Shown one piece after another: positions 1 to 9,242 of a stretch of 64,000 nt of DNA. A program made the translations under genes and the position numbers. The notes below the pieces were generated by a model. That model worked only from the letters and a program-made list of their open reading frames with translations. It was not told the origin of the DNA and did not search any database. The stretch comes from Shiraia sp. slf14 (lineage: Eukaryota; Ascomycota; Dothideomycetes; Pleosporales; Shiraiaceae): NCBI GenBank assembly GCA_000498155.1, contig AXZN01000030.1, positions 62,001-126,000 of the forward strand. Direction: 5' to 3'. Every line of letters begins with the position of its first letter. Position 1 is the stretch's first letter.

Positions 1-1761
1 GTGTAGCAAGGCCAGATAATGAGCCAGTGACGTAACACAAAAGAGACTATGGCAGTCTGAAACATAGGAAGCGATGTTAGTTGTGTAACAATTTCATGGC
101 GTATTCAGCTTGCGGTATTTTCTTTATTATATTATCGCTTGATAATGCGGGTGTTACACGAGATGGAAGTGACGCAGTCTATGAGCAGATGATTTGGTAT
201 AGGAGAGGATTGGCGTTCATTTGTCTCACTGCTAGACAACAACGAGAAGACGATTTTCTTCGAAGATTGTATTTCTCATTTGAATGTACCTTCCCAATAC
301 ATCAGAGTATGAGGTTATTGGAGTAGGATGATAACTTGTCTCTTCTAAGATGAATGGCTTGAGAAATATTGTAATTGGATCAGATATCGAGAAGCTGAAG
401 TCTATGACTGCATACTATTTCAGCTTTCAGTCGACGATTGCTACGTGGCAATACTACGCGAGTTCTGTAGCTTAGCTGAGCTTATGTACACAGTAAAAAG
501 ACTGAAAGGTTGATTGCTTGTTTAAAAGGCAGTCTGATTGGTGTACATTGCGTTTCTCACGTGATCAGCGGGAAGACTTTCCAAGCCATACAAACCGCTG
601 TACGACTCAGTCCAGTCTAGAATCCGTTACTTTTCGCGACGAAATCGTGTCAATCAATCATGTTGTTGAACATGGTAATCATGACGAAGGTGTGGCGTAC
701 ATTCGTCACCAAAATCCAAATGTGGGCTGCGATTCATGTTTTCCAGTAAAGCTTCTAGTCCTGGCTATTGCAAGCACCTCGCCTGAGGAACTAACGATCT
801 GAAAATAACATGGTCTGATATGAAAAATGGCTGCTTTTATCGGGGAACCGGGAGCTAACACGTGGTGAAGGACAGAAGTGGCATTCCATGCGGGAGCGGT
901 TCGGCACGTACGTTTGCACAAATATGATTGTAGGGTTTGCGGAGTGGAGCATCAAGTGGAATTCCCCAATAATAAGCACGGTCTCTCCACATCTCAAGCC
1001 CATGTCGATCGCAACAAACCAATAAACTGCATTTACCATGACTCCTATTCTGCACTGTACACGAAGCACAGCTAGAATAAAGTTTCGATGCGCATGCTGA
1101 AGATGCATGTTCACAGCATCTCGCAACCTCACCGGATGCCTTACGCCTGATTCGTACCATCATGCATGGCCAGCAGTCTTAGCGAGAGATGTCTCAAGCA
1201 TCTAGACCTCGCTGCATACTCATTGGGTCGCAATCCCTTGCTGTGGCCTCGCTTGACTTATTCTTCAGGTTGTCATGCCATGCTCGCACGTCCACGCATC
1301 TGGAGCTGAACCCAGATTTTACGTGAGAGGATGTTATCCCTGACGGCAGCCAATATACCATGCATGCGGGTACCGATGGCATGGACTTTTGCTTACTGCG
1401 ACGGGGAAAAGTGCCGAGCTGAGAAAACGCTTGATTTCACGCTGTGTCAACATCACAATTGTGTTACTTTTGAGCCAAGAACCAACAGTTTCAAGTCAGA
1501 GAAGAAGAGATGGTTAAGTTTTAGGACATTGTGATTCATATGGTACTAAGCATGGGTATTGCGGCATTACGCGACAAGGATATGATAGAAGTTCGTGATG
1601 GTTACACCGCTTAAGGTGCGAAGTGGATGCGATAGCGCCACTTACGCGCTGGCTCGGGGTATGCTTTTTTGGCTGCTCGTACTTTCTGTTGCAGCCCCTG
1701 AGAGAATATGGTTATAACATGATCGATTTGCTCAATTTCCATGGTAGCACAGTCCGCAGCC
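1..1761. other. Gene-free left edge
   Basis: No reading frame here gives a recognisable protein. The short open frames on both strands overlap one another and share no splice-compatible continuation that I could find. The last 200-300 bp should contain the promoter of the copper amine oxidase that follows. I see no repeats, tRNA or transposon ends. Confidence 0.5.
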
Positions 1762-4121
1762 ATGAGGACTTTTTCAGTACTCGCACTGTACTTTGGTTCC
1801 ATATTCAGTGCTGGAGTAGTACGCTCTGATAGTTACCCAGCAACCAATGCAACACATAAAAATGTGTGGAAGGCTTTGACGACTGAGGAGGCTCAAGATG
1901 TGACCACGCTTGTGCAGACTACATTGAACCTGACGGGCAATTTCGGCAGCAGGTATTTTATTCAGTCCCTCATCATGGTCACAATTGCTAACATCATCCA
2001 TGAAGTCGAGATAACTACGTGTAAGTCTTCAACATACTGCGTTCAACTGATGTTATATACTAAACTGCAACTTACAGTGGCCAAGTGACTCTGCTAGCTC
2101 CCAACAAGACTGACGTGGTACCATATTTTGACAGCACCAAGGGTGAGCCGGACAAATATGCCAGAGCAACCGTAGTCTACGGTGCCGAGGAGTTATATTG
2201 GGAGGAGTACATGGTCGGCCCTTTGCCGGTAACAAATGCGACTAAAGTACAGCCGCTCACGTACCCATTCAACAACAAGCAACCAGGAAGAACCAAGGTT
2301 CACCCATTGTTGTCTGCTTCCGACGGTGCTCAATTCTATAGCAAGGTCAGCGATGAGATTGAAGATATCACCAAAGAGCTTTGGAACACCACATTGGCTG
2401 GAACAGATGTAGGTCTGAGATACGGTGTTCCCTTCTGGGATGAGAATGGCCGTATTGTCTCCTGGGCCATTGTTCTCGGCATCCCAGACACTCAAATAGG
2501 CAGCACTACCATTATTCCGCAAGGCGTTAGCATCAAGTTTGACCTAACTAGTCGAAATTGGTCAGATTGGACCGTCGCTGCTTGGACTTGTAAAGGACAG
2601 TACTACAACAGTACAGAGGAATTCCGTTCTGCACTCTTCTCCCCTGGCTTCGAGAAACCACAGCCAAATGTCAATGGACCTTGGACTTCGACCGCTAAGC
2701 ACGGCGAACCCATGCCGCTGGATGATCTGCAACCGCCAGTATCCGTAGCACAAGGCAATCCACGCTTCAAGGTTGATGCTGAAGAGGACCATGTTTCATG
2801 GATGGACTTCGACTTTTACTTCTCCGTCGCTCCTGACGCGGGCCTTGCACTTCATAATGTCCAATTCAAGGGAAAGCGAATCATGTATGAATTATCGCTT
2901 CAAGAAGCCCTTACACATTACGCTGGTTCCGGCCCATTCTCTTCCCAGACAGTCTTCTTCGACACTCAAAGTGGGATGGGCGCAAGTCTCGTCCCGCTCG
3001 TCAAAGGCTATGATTGTCCTACCTACGCGACATATATGAATGCCACGGTCACTGAGGGCAACTCTACCCTTGTGCATGAAGATGCTATATGCATGTTTGA
3101 ATACGACGCTGGTTTCCCAATCCGAAGACACACGGCTTTTCCTCTATATGCCAGCGTCGCCAAGAACATCATTTTCACCATTAGGACGATTGCCACGGTC
3201 GGCAATTATGACTTCCTCGTTGAGTATCACTTCTATTACGATGGTGCGATTGAAGTGTCGAGTCGTGCCTCGGGTTACATCTCCGCAGCATACTGGGAAG
3301 ACAATCCAGAGTATGGATTCCATATCCACGATTACTTGTCAGGATCGCTGCATGATCATGTGTTGACATTCAAGGCGGATCTTGATGTATTGGGTGAGAA
3401 GAACAGCGTGCAAAAGGTGGACCTTGTTCCAGAAAGTACCACGTGAGTCCAAAATTCCTCTTGTCTGTTCACTTTGAGTTAAGTCAATGCTGACGAGAAT
3501 AGATACCCCTGGTCCCAAGGCATCGTCCACAATACCATGAAAGCAAAACGCAGTTTTGTTACCGAGGAATCTTCCTTAGATTGGTCTAGCAACGACCACA
3601 CATACTATGCGGTAGTCAATCGCGACTCACCAAACCGCTTTGGTGAATACCCAGGTTGGAGATTCCGACGAAGTAAGTCTTGATCCATGGCAATTACCTC
3701 AATGAGGATCAGTCAACTAACAAATTCGTTCCCTCTTGTAGCATCAGGAGCATCCCGTTTGACTGTCCTCAACTCTACCAACACCCAACGCGCAGCCACC
3801 GCTTCAACACATGACTTCCATCTCACGGTTTGCCGCGACACACAGCCCCGCTCAGCTGATCCTTACAACATCTTCGCGCCTAGTGACCCGCTAGTTGACT
3901 TCTCAAAGTTCGTCCAAGGTGAGAGCCTGGAGCAGAAGGATGTAGTGTTGTGGTTCAATTTGGGAATGCATCATATGCCCCATACAGGCGATTTGCCAAA
4001 TACCATGTTCAGCGCGACGCATTCAGGAATGAGATTTGAGCCGTTCAATTACTTGGAGGATGGAGATCCGTCTGTGGGGGTGCAGTGGCAGACTGTAGTG
4101 AATTATACTGCTTCTGCATAA
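1762..4121 (+). CDS. Copper amine oxidase, secreted type, five exons
   Basis: Topaquinone copper amine oxidase, which oxidatively deaminates primary amines to aldehyde, ammonia and hydrogen peroxide. Proposed exons: 1762-1952, 2006-2020, 2078-3442, 3503-3672, 3742-4121 (about 706 aa). ATG 1762 is preferred over the in-frame ATG 1741 because it starts directly at a signal peptide (MRTFSVLALYFGSIFSAG). The family hallmarks are visible: the middle domain (YMVGPLPVTN), the substrate-side stretch ending YDAGFPIRRH, the cofactor tyrosine in TVGNYDF, the copper HxH in GFHIHDYL, and a late His cluster (HHMPHTGDLP) where the third copper ligand lies. There are several N-glycosylation sequons. The 15-nt second exon restores SRDNYVGQV, which fits the family and lets both flanking introns use canonical GT-AG ends. 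Export is inferred from the signal peptide; a vacuolar or cell-wall location is possible. Confidence 0.9.
2006..2020 (+). other. 15-nt micro-exon of the amine oxidase gene
   Basis: It is flanked by an intron 1953-2005 (donor GTATTT, branch-like TGCTAAC at about 1987-1993, acceptor GAAG) and an intron 2021-2077 (donor GTAAGT, acceptor TTACAG). It adds exactly the bases needed to join the frames. Skipping it would need the weaker donor GTGTAA at 2019 and leaves an unfamiliar stretch in the protein. Confidence 0.65.
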
Positions 4122-4673
4122 TTAAGGACGTGATTATAAGCTTGGTGCGATCTAGACGCGAATTAAATTGTTGCAGAAGTCGAGTTACAATATACAAGGA
4201 ATCTAATCGTTATAATCATACACAATTCTTTGATTCTTCCGTCCACCTGACACTTATTTTCTTTTCCATTCGTATTCGAAAAGCTGTGTATCAACTAAAC
4301 CTTTATGAACATATCGCCGAACTGCTTAAAATTCTAAATGTAAACTGGCTTTCACTGCATCAACCCATTAAGCCAAGACATGTACATGCAATACACCTTG
4401 GATACCTTACGCCTACTACAGTTCCTTGATGTTCGACATGTATGACCATCTATCCTATGACTCATAACTACATGAAGAAACTAAACACCTTCCTCAAATG
4501 ATAAAGCAATTAATCAGAACTTTTGACTATATATCCACTCATTCCAGCATCAAAACCCTACATCTCCACCCATCCACATTCAAATCCACCACAACAATCC
4601 AACACACCAAAACTTCCACCAAACCCACTTCTCCCCCCACGAACCAAACTCCACCACATCCACCCTCCAAAAA
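4122..4673. other. Intergenic, amine oxidase to GNAT
   Basis: AT-rich for the first 370 bp, then very poor in G from about 4535. This G-poor tract is probably the 5' UTR of the acetyltransferase. Open frames here (for example from 4498 and 4523) are low-complexity Pro/Ser/Thr artefacts of the C-rich composition. Confidence 0.5.
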
Positions 4674-5225
4674 ATGTCCTCCCCTCCCCCTCCACCCAAA
4701 ATCACCCTCCGCCCCCGCCTCCAATCCGACATCCCCCACCTCCTCCCCCTCCTCACAAAAGTCCACTCTCTAACCTCCTACCCCGTCGAAGGCCCCCCCT
4801 CCTTCCCATCTCGCTTCTCCCGCCCCAGCCTCTACACCGCCGTCGCCCTCCTCGGCCCCCGGCTCGTCGGGCACTTCGCCATCGAATCCCCCACCACACT
4901 CAACCCCTCTGTACGCGCGCATTTATCCACACTGGGAGACTTGGACTCATTCGCGGTGTTGAGTTTACTTTGCGTTGAGCCGGAGGTGCAAGGGGTGGGT
5001 GTAGGGGGGAGGTTGTTGGAGGGGGCGATGGAGTGGGGAGTGAGGGAGGGGAGGAGGATGGTGTTGGTGGTGTTGGAGAAGGATGGGGGTGCGATTGGGA
5101 TGTATGAGAAGAGGGGGTGGGGGAGGGTTATGGAGTATGTTTTTGAGACGGAGGGGGGGATGGGGTATAGGGCTTTTGTGTATGTTGCTCCTGAGGTGGG
5201 GGGAGGGGAGGGGGTGGATGGGTGA
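4674..5225 (+). CDS. GNAT N-acetyltransferase, 183 aa
   Basis: Small GCN5-related N-acetyltransferase that transfers acetyl from acetyl-CoA to an unknown amine. A proline-rich start (MSSPPPPPKITLRPR) leads into the N-terminal strand. Motif A is clear at about residues 98-112 (LLCVEPEVQGVGVGG), with the Q-x-x-G-x-G acetyl-CoA pyrophosphate loop. Motif B follows as GAIGMYEKRGW. No targeting signal is visible, so a cytosolic location is inferred. Single exon. Base use is odd: the first half of the coding strand is almost free of G and the second half almost free of C, and the switch continues into both flanks. The substrate cannot be read from the sequence. Confidence 0.8.
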   Translation: MSSPPPPPKITLRPRLQSDIPHLLPLLTKVHSLTSYPVEGPPSFPSRFSRPSLYTAVALLGPRLVGHFAIESPTTLNPSVRAHLSTLGDLDSFAVLSLLCVEPEVQGVGVGGRLLEGAMEWGVREGRRMVLVVLEKDGGAIGMYEKRGWGRVMEYVFETEGGMGYRAFVYVAPEVGGGEGVDG

Positions 5226-5720
5226 TGGCACGGTGGATGTGTTGAAGATTGGAGATTGAGGGTTGAGGGTTGAAGGGGACATGTGATAACCTGGAATTCT
5301 TCTACCTAATGCACCCAGAAATCAAAGCCATGAGCAAATATAAGAAAACACACTTGGTATCCTGCTAGTTCATTCCAATCACAATCGCTATCGCTAATGC
5401 TAATACCTGAGAGACCAAAACCCAAACCCCATGCCAAATGCCCAGTAAAGAAAAAACGTAAAAGAAAAGCCGCTCAAAAACGAAAGTGGATCTTACAAGA
5501 AGAAGTGCCCCTTCGCCAAAATGGGGGAGGAGTAGAGAGATGTTGTTAATATACGCGAGAGTTAAAAGTTATACTTGCTAATAAGTCGTTGCTTAACAAT
5601 CATCAATGTTCAAAACACACATTTCCCATACCTAGGCAGAAGAAGAACGAAAGAAGTATGGGTATGGGTATGTGAAACGAGAGTGATACGCAAACACACG
5701 ATACGCATGCTTTATCTCGC
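5226..5720. other. Convergent intergenic region
   Basis: Shared 3' region between the GNAT gene (+) and the kinase-like gene (-). The G-rich tract of the acetyltransferase continues to about 5280, then the sequence becomes A-rich. No gene recognised. Confidence 0.5.
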
Positions 5721-8700
5721 TTAAAAATCGAAATCGAAAACTTTTGTATCTTGCGAAACGCTCTTCTCAAAATGTGGTGGTTGTTGATGTGGGTATTCAT
5801 CGTCGAGAGGAAAGTGCTCGCTGTGATGTGAAAAAGAAATGGATGCTGAGAGATAATCATCGAGATCGGATTTGGGGTCCATCGACTTGTCGCGCGATTG
5901 TGGCGTCGTATCAGTCGGTTCAAGGTATTCTTGTATTGGGTCTTTGCCCATAGTAATGTGCTCGTGGAAAGATCCACTGAAAGGTGGTGTGATGGGGCCA
6001 TTGCTGGAGGAGTCGAAGGTTTTAGGGAGGCCATGATGGAAGTCGGGTATGAGAATGCTCGGTGGTCGGATGGTAGTATTGCTGTTTCTCTCTTCTATTC
6101 CCTTATCTTGCACATCGTCAACGCACAGGACATTGGTTGGTCCAACACTCGATATAGGTGGTGACATAGGTGGTGTCTTCGTGATCTGTGGCTCAAGTCC
6201 TAGCGCAAGTATCTCGACGGGGGCTGGCGCTGATGTCGGCTTGATCTGTAGTTGCTCATCCCGTGTACTTTCGTCAAACAAAGTACCATCTTTTTCATCC
6301 CAGAGTCGTTCATTGATGACCTGCTTTTCTTCCTTGAATAAGTTGGCATCCCTGATACTCTCATCAAGGCTATGCCGTATGCGTTCGCTTTCGTAAGATA
6401 CTCTTATTGGTTCTCCGAATCCAGAATCCTGGTGCACAGGATGGCGATAGCCATGCGCTATTGAGAAATCCGTACCGACTCTGACCGGATGATCTGGTAG
6501 ATCGAATATAGAAAAGCCTGTGTTGACTCGCGAAGGTACGGTGGATTCTGAGAGCGATGAGCTGAAATCCACTTCATGCTCAAGTTCAGCTAGCACTGTT
6601 GGCGCTGGGATCGCAGAGTGGCGATTGATCTGGGGCGAGGTCTGTGGCGGGCTATCTTTTGTCTGTGCTTCAGCTAGTTGATGTACACGATCACTGAAGG
6701 AGGCCTTGTTGCCCACACCCCGGTGATGACTGATTTCAAGTGGCTGTCGAAGAGTGCTTGGTGCGGGCTGTGGCTCAATTGGGTCGATTGGCTGGAGAGC
6801 TGAGTAGCTTAGGGGCTGGTCCTCATATGAATTGCTCGCTATGAATGAAGTCTCCAGTTCGTCCGGTGGTGTTGTGATACAGATCTCCTTAGGCTCTGGT
6901 GCAGCAAAGTCGTGAACACCAATCTCACCACAGCCACGCTGAACCAGTTTCGTGTCACCATCGATGTAAACTTGTTCCCATCTTGTGTCTCGACTAATCG
7001 GGAGACTGGCCGGCTCATTTTCCAGTTCAGAATCATCCAGCGACATGACAGAGCGATGTCCAAGGTATGGTGAGCAGTCACTTCGTCGATATCTGCTATT
7101 ACTTCGTGTGTCATTCGGCGAACTGCTACGCGCGTTGCTGTTGGGCATAATGTACGAGCCCGATGATTCTGGATAATCTGTTGAAGTGACATTGATGTTC
7201 TCATATGAAGACTGGTCTTTGGAAAGGCGACGGTGTTGTGAGATGTCGTTGAGGTCCACGGCCGTAGCAGGATCAATGTATTCCTTGTCGCTCCTATGAG
7301 TGGATATACTGTCTCTTGAAGCCACCTTCGGCTTGAATTCCGTGCTATATTTGGGTTCAGGGAACTTCTTCAAGAGAGCGCTGGCTGAGGTACGGTTGCG
7401 GGGGAGGTCGCTGAGGCACGTCCGTACAATATCTCTGAAGTAGCTAGGGATATCCGACCGGTGGCGCTCCATGGTCTTCGCAAGTGGGCGCTCTTGACGT
7501 TCTGGTTCGTCCTCCTGCTCGGCCAGCGCCCAGAGTACCATCCCAAGTTGGTAGAGATCCGATTTGACTCCAATGTAGATTGATATGCGCTGTCCACTCT
7601 CGATAAGTTTGGCTAGCTCTGGAGGTTCCCAACCTACTGGGCATCCGCGGCGATTGATGTCGATAATCTTGGCATCGTCGTATCTGTCAATCACAATGTT
7701 GGAAAGAGTGAAGTCACCTTGTACGAAGCCTGCTTCATGGATTTCTGCAAGACCTTCCACAATCTGCCGGGCCCACTTTTCGCGACGTTCCCATGGCAGC
7801 TCATCCGTTGGTTTGAAGTCATAAATCATATCGACCAACGCGCCCTGCTCAGCGTAACTGATCAACAAGCCTTTGATGATTTCGTTGTGCTCGTCAACAA
7901 TAACACCTTCGAATCTGATAACGGATTTGGACTCTTGAAGGCTGCAAAGGGCATTGATCTCGTAAAGAAACTCCTCAACAGCGTCGGGTCCCGGTATTTC
8001 CTTCTTGATGAAGTGCCTATTGTTGACAGCGACCTTGTAAACAAAACCGGATATATGAGAATCAAAAGATACGGCGTTTTCAGTAAAACGTTTGCAGTCC
8101 AGGTGGGTGATGGCTGAAGTTGAGGGATATGGAATAATCTCGTTGACATCTTCAGTCACATGGACGTGCAGGCGGCCATCTGTTGTCTGAAGCTTGAGGT
8201 TCGTTACGGTGTCATAGAACTGTATATCTGGTAGTGAGTCGCGAATCGCTTCGTAGATGCGTGAGCTCTTGTCACGTTGATAGTGCAGGGTCTTCAAATC
8301 AGCCTCGAGCGAGTCAGGCTCTAGCTGGCGGTAGTCGCAAGACACTGTTACGCGCCTCCATTTGTTTGGCTCTTCTGCGTAGGTGAGGAAAAACTTCTCG
8401 CGGTCTGACATATCTCTGAAGTGCATGCTGAGATTCAGAATCCATTTCGCCTCGAGTTCCTCTTGTATTCGAATGTCATCAATGTCTGATACTGAGCGAT
8501 GGGAAGGTCGCTCGGAGAAAGAATCTTCTACTTCATGCTCAGGGGCTGGTAGTGGTGGAGGAAGTGATGGTGGTGACAAATCGCTTTCTGCAGACAGAAA
8601 GTCCAGGCTTGATTCGGTGCCGTAATCAACTTGTCGTGCTCCAGCAGGAATGTTCGAATCTGGCCCTCCTCCAATTGTTCGTTCAGGCTCTGGCGGAGGT

Positions 8701-9242
8701 TTCAACGAAGGTTCGAGTACTGGCTCTGGTGCTGGCAATGGCTCTGGTACAGGGGTCGAAACTGATTGGGGTTCGCTAACCGGTGGGCTCAAAACGTTGG
8801 GCGCAGACATGGAGGGCACAGAAATAGGTGGAGGAGATGGGTCGCGTTTGGTGGCTGTGGGTGGCCTTCGTTCGCTCGAAGTGGCTCGTCGTTGTTCTGC
8901 TTCGACTGGTACTTCTAGCAGTTTATCGCGTTTCTCGCTGTTCATCCTCTTAAATGTCAGGGGCCTAGGCAACCCTGGAACCACTTTCCTGCTGCTTCTC
9001 CTATGCAAGAGGCCTCCGCTCGAATGCGGTCGGCCATTTTCCTTGTTGCTTTCATCGATGGGTTTCACAGGTGATGGGGGTGTTGGTGGGTGTTCGCTAT
9101 CGTCCTTCTTGAGCCATGAGCTGAATTTCTGTAAACTTAAACGCCCCCATATATTTTTGTGCTCGTTCATTTCTGAGCGCGCCCTCTGCCTGCTGCGACT
9201 CCGACTCGACTCGGCATTTTGCGCAGACAGCAGGTTTGTCAT
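5721..9242 (-). CDS. Large kinase-like protein, 1173 aa
   Basis: Single-exon gene with a protein-kinase-like domain at about residues 390-650, between long disordered Ser/Pro-rich arms. Visible elements are a lysine-containing strand (HFIKKEI), an alpha-C Glu (FLYEINAL), the catalytic loop as FVQGDFTLSNIVID and the magnesium loop as IIDINRRG, followed by GWEPPE in place of an APE motif. The HRD motif is thus changed to QGD, although the Asp and the downstream Asn are kept, and DFG is changed to DIN with the Asp kept. Activity is therefore possible but unusual. The N-terminus (MTNLLSAQNAESSRSRSR) is basic and Arg/Ser-rich, and the C-terminal third is acidic and disordered. Similar fungal proteins are annotated only as kinase-like. 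Partners and substrates are unknown. Confidence 0.8.
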   Translation of the reverse strand: MTNLLSAQNAESSRSRSRQRARSEMNEHKNIWGRLSLQKFSSWLKKDDSEHPPTPPSPVKPIDESNKENGRPHSSGGLLHRRSSRKVVPGLPRPLTFKRMNSEKRDKLLEVPVEAEQRRATSSERRPPTATKRDPSPPPISVPSMSAPNVLSPPVSEPQSVSTPVPEPLPAPEPVLEPSLKPPPEPERTIGGGPDSNIPAGARQVDYGTESSLDFLSAESDLSPPSLPPPLPAPEHEVEDSFSERPSHRSVSDIDDIRIQEELEAKWILNLSMHFRDMSDREKFFLTYAEEPNKWRRVTVSCDYRQLEPDSLEADLKTLHYQRDKSSRIYEAIRDSLPDIQFYDTVTNLKLQTTDGRLHVHVTEDVNEIIPYPSTSAITHLDCKRFTENAVSFDSHISGFVYKVAVNNRHFIKKEIPGPDAVEEFLYEINALCSLQESKSVIRFEGVIVDEHNEIIKGLLISYAEQGALVDMIYDFKPTDELPWERREKWARQIVEGLAEIHEAGFVQGDFTLSNIVIDRYDDAKIIDINRRGCPVGWEPPELAKLIESGQRISIYIGVKSDLYQLGMVLWALAEQEDEPERQERPLAKTMERHRSDIPSYFRDIVRTCLSDLPRNRTSASALLKKFPEPKYSTEFKPKVASRDSISTHRSDKEYIDPATAVDLNDISQHRRLSKDQSSYENINVTSTDYPESSGSYIMPNSNARSSSPNDTRSNSRYRRSDCSPYLGHRSVMSLDDSELENEPASLPISRDTRWEQVYIDGDTKLVQRGCGEIGVHDFAAPEPKEICITTPPDELETSFIASNSYEDQPLSYSALQPIDPIEPQPAPSTLRQPLEISHHRGVGNKASFSDRVHQLAEAQTKDSPPQTSPQINRHSAIPAPTVLAELEHEVDFSSSLSESTVPSRVNTGFSIFDLPDHPVRVGTDFSIAHGYRHPVHQDSGFGEPIRVSYESERIRHSLDESIRDANLFKEEKQVINERLWDEKDGTLFDESTRDEQLQIKPTSAPAPVEILALGLEPQITKTPPMSPPISSVGPTNVLCVDDVQDKGIEERNSNTTIRPPSILIPDFHHGLPKTFDSSSNGPITPPFSGSFHEHITMGKDPIQEYLEPTDTTPQSRDKSMDPKSDLDDYLSASISFSHHSEHFPLDDEYPHQQPPHFEKSVSQDTKVFDFDF

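Noticed and set aside
2019..2077. Single-intron model for the 5' part of the amine oxidase
   Set aside because: Needs donor GTGTAA in place of the adjacent GTAAGT and gives an atypical protein stretch; the micro-exon model fits better.
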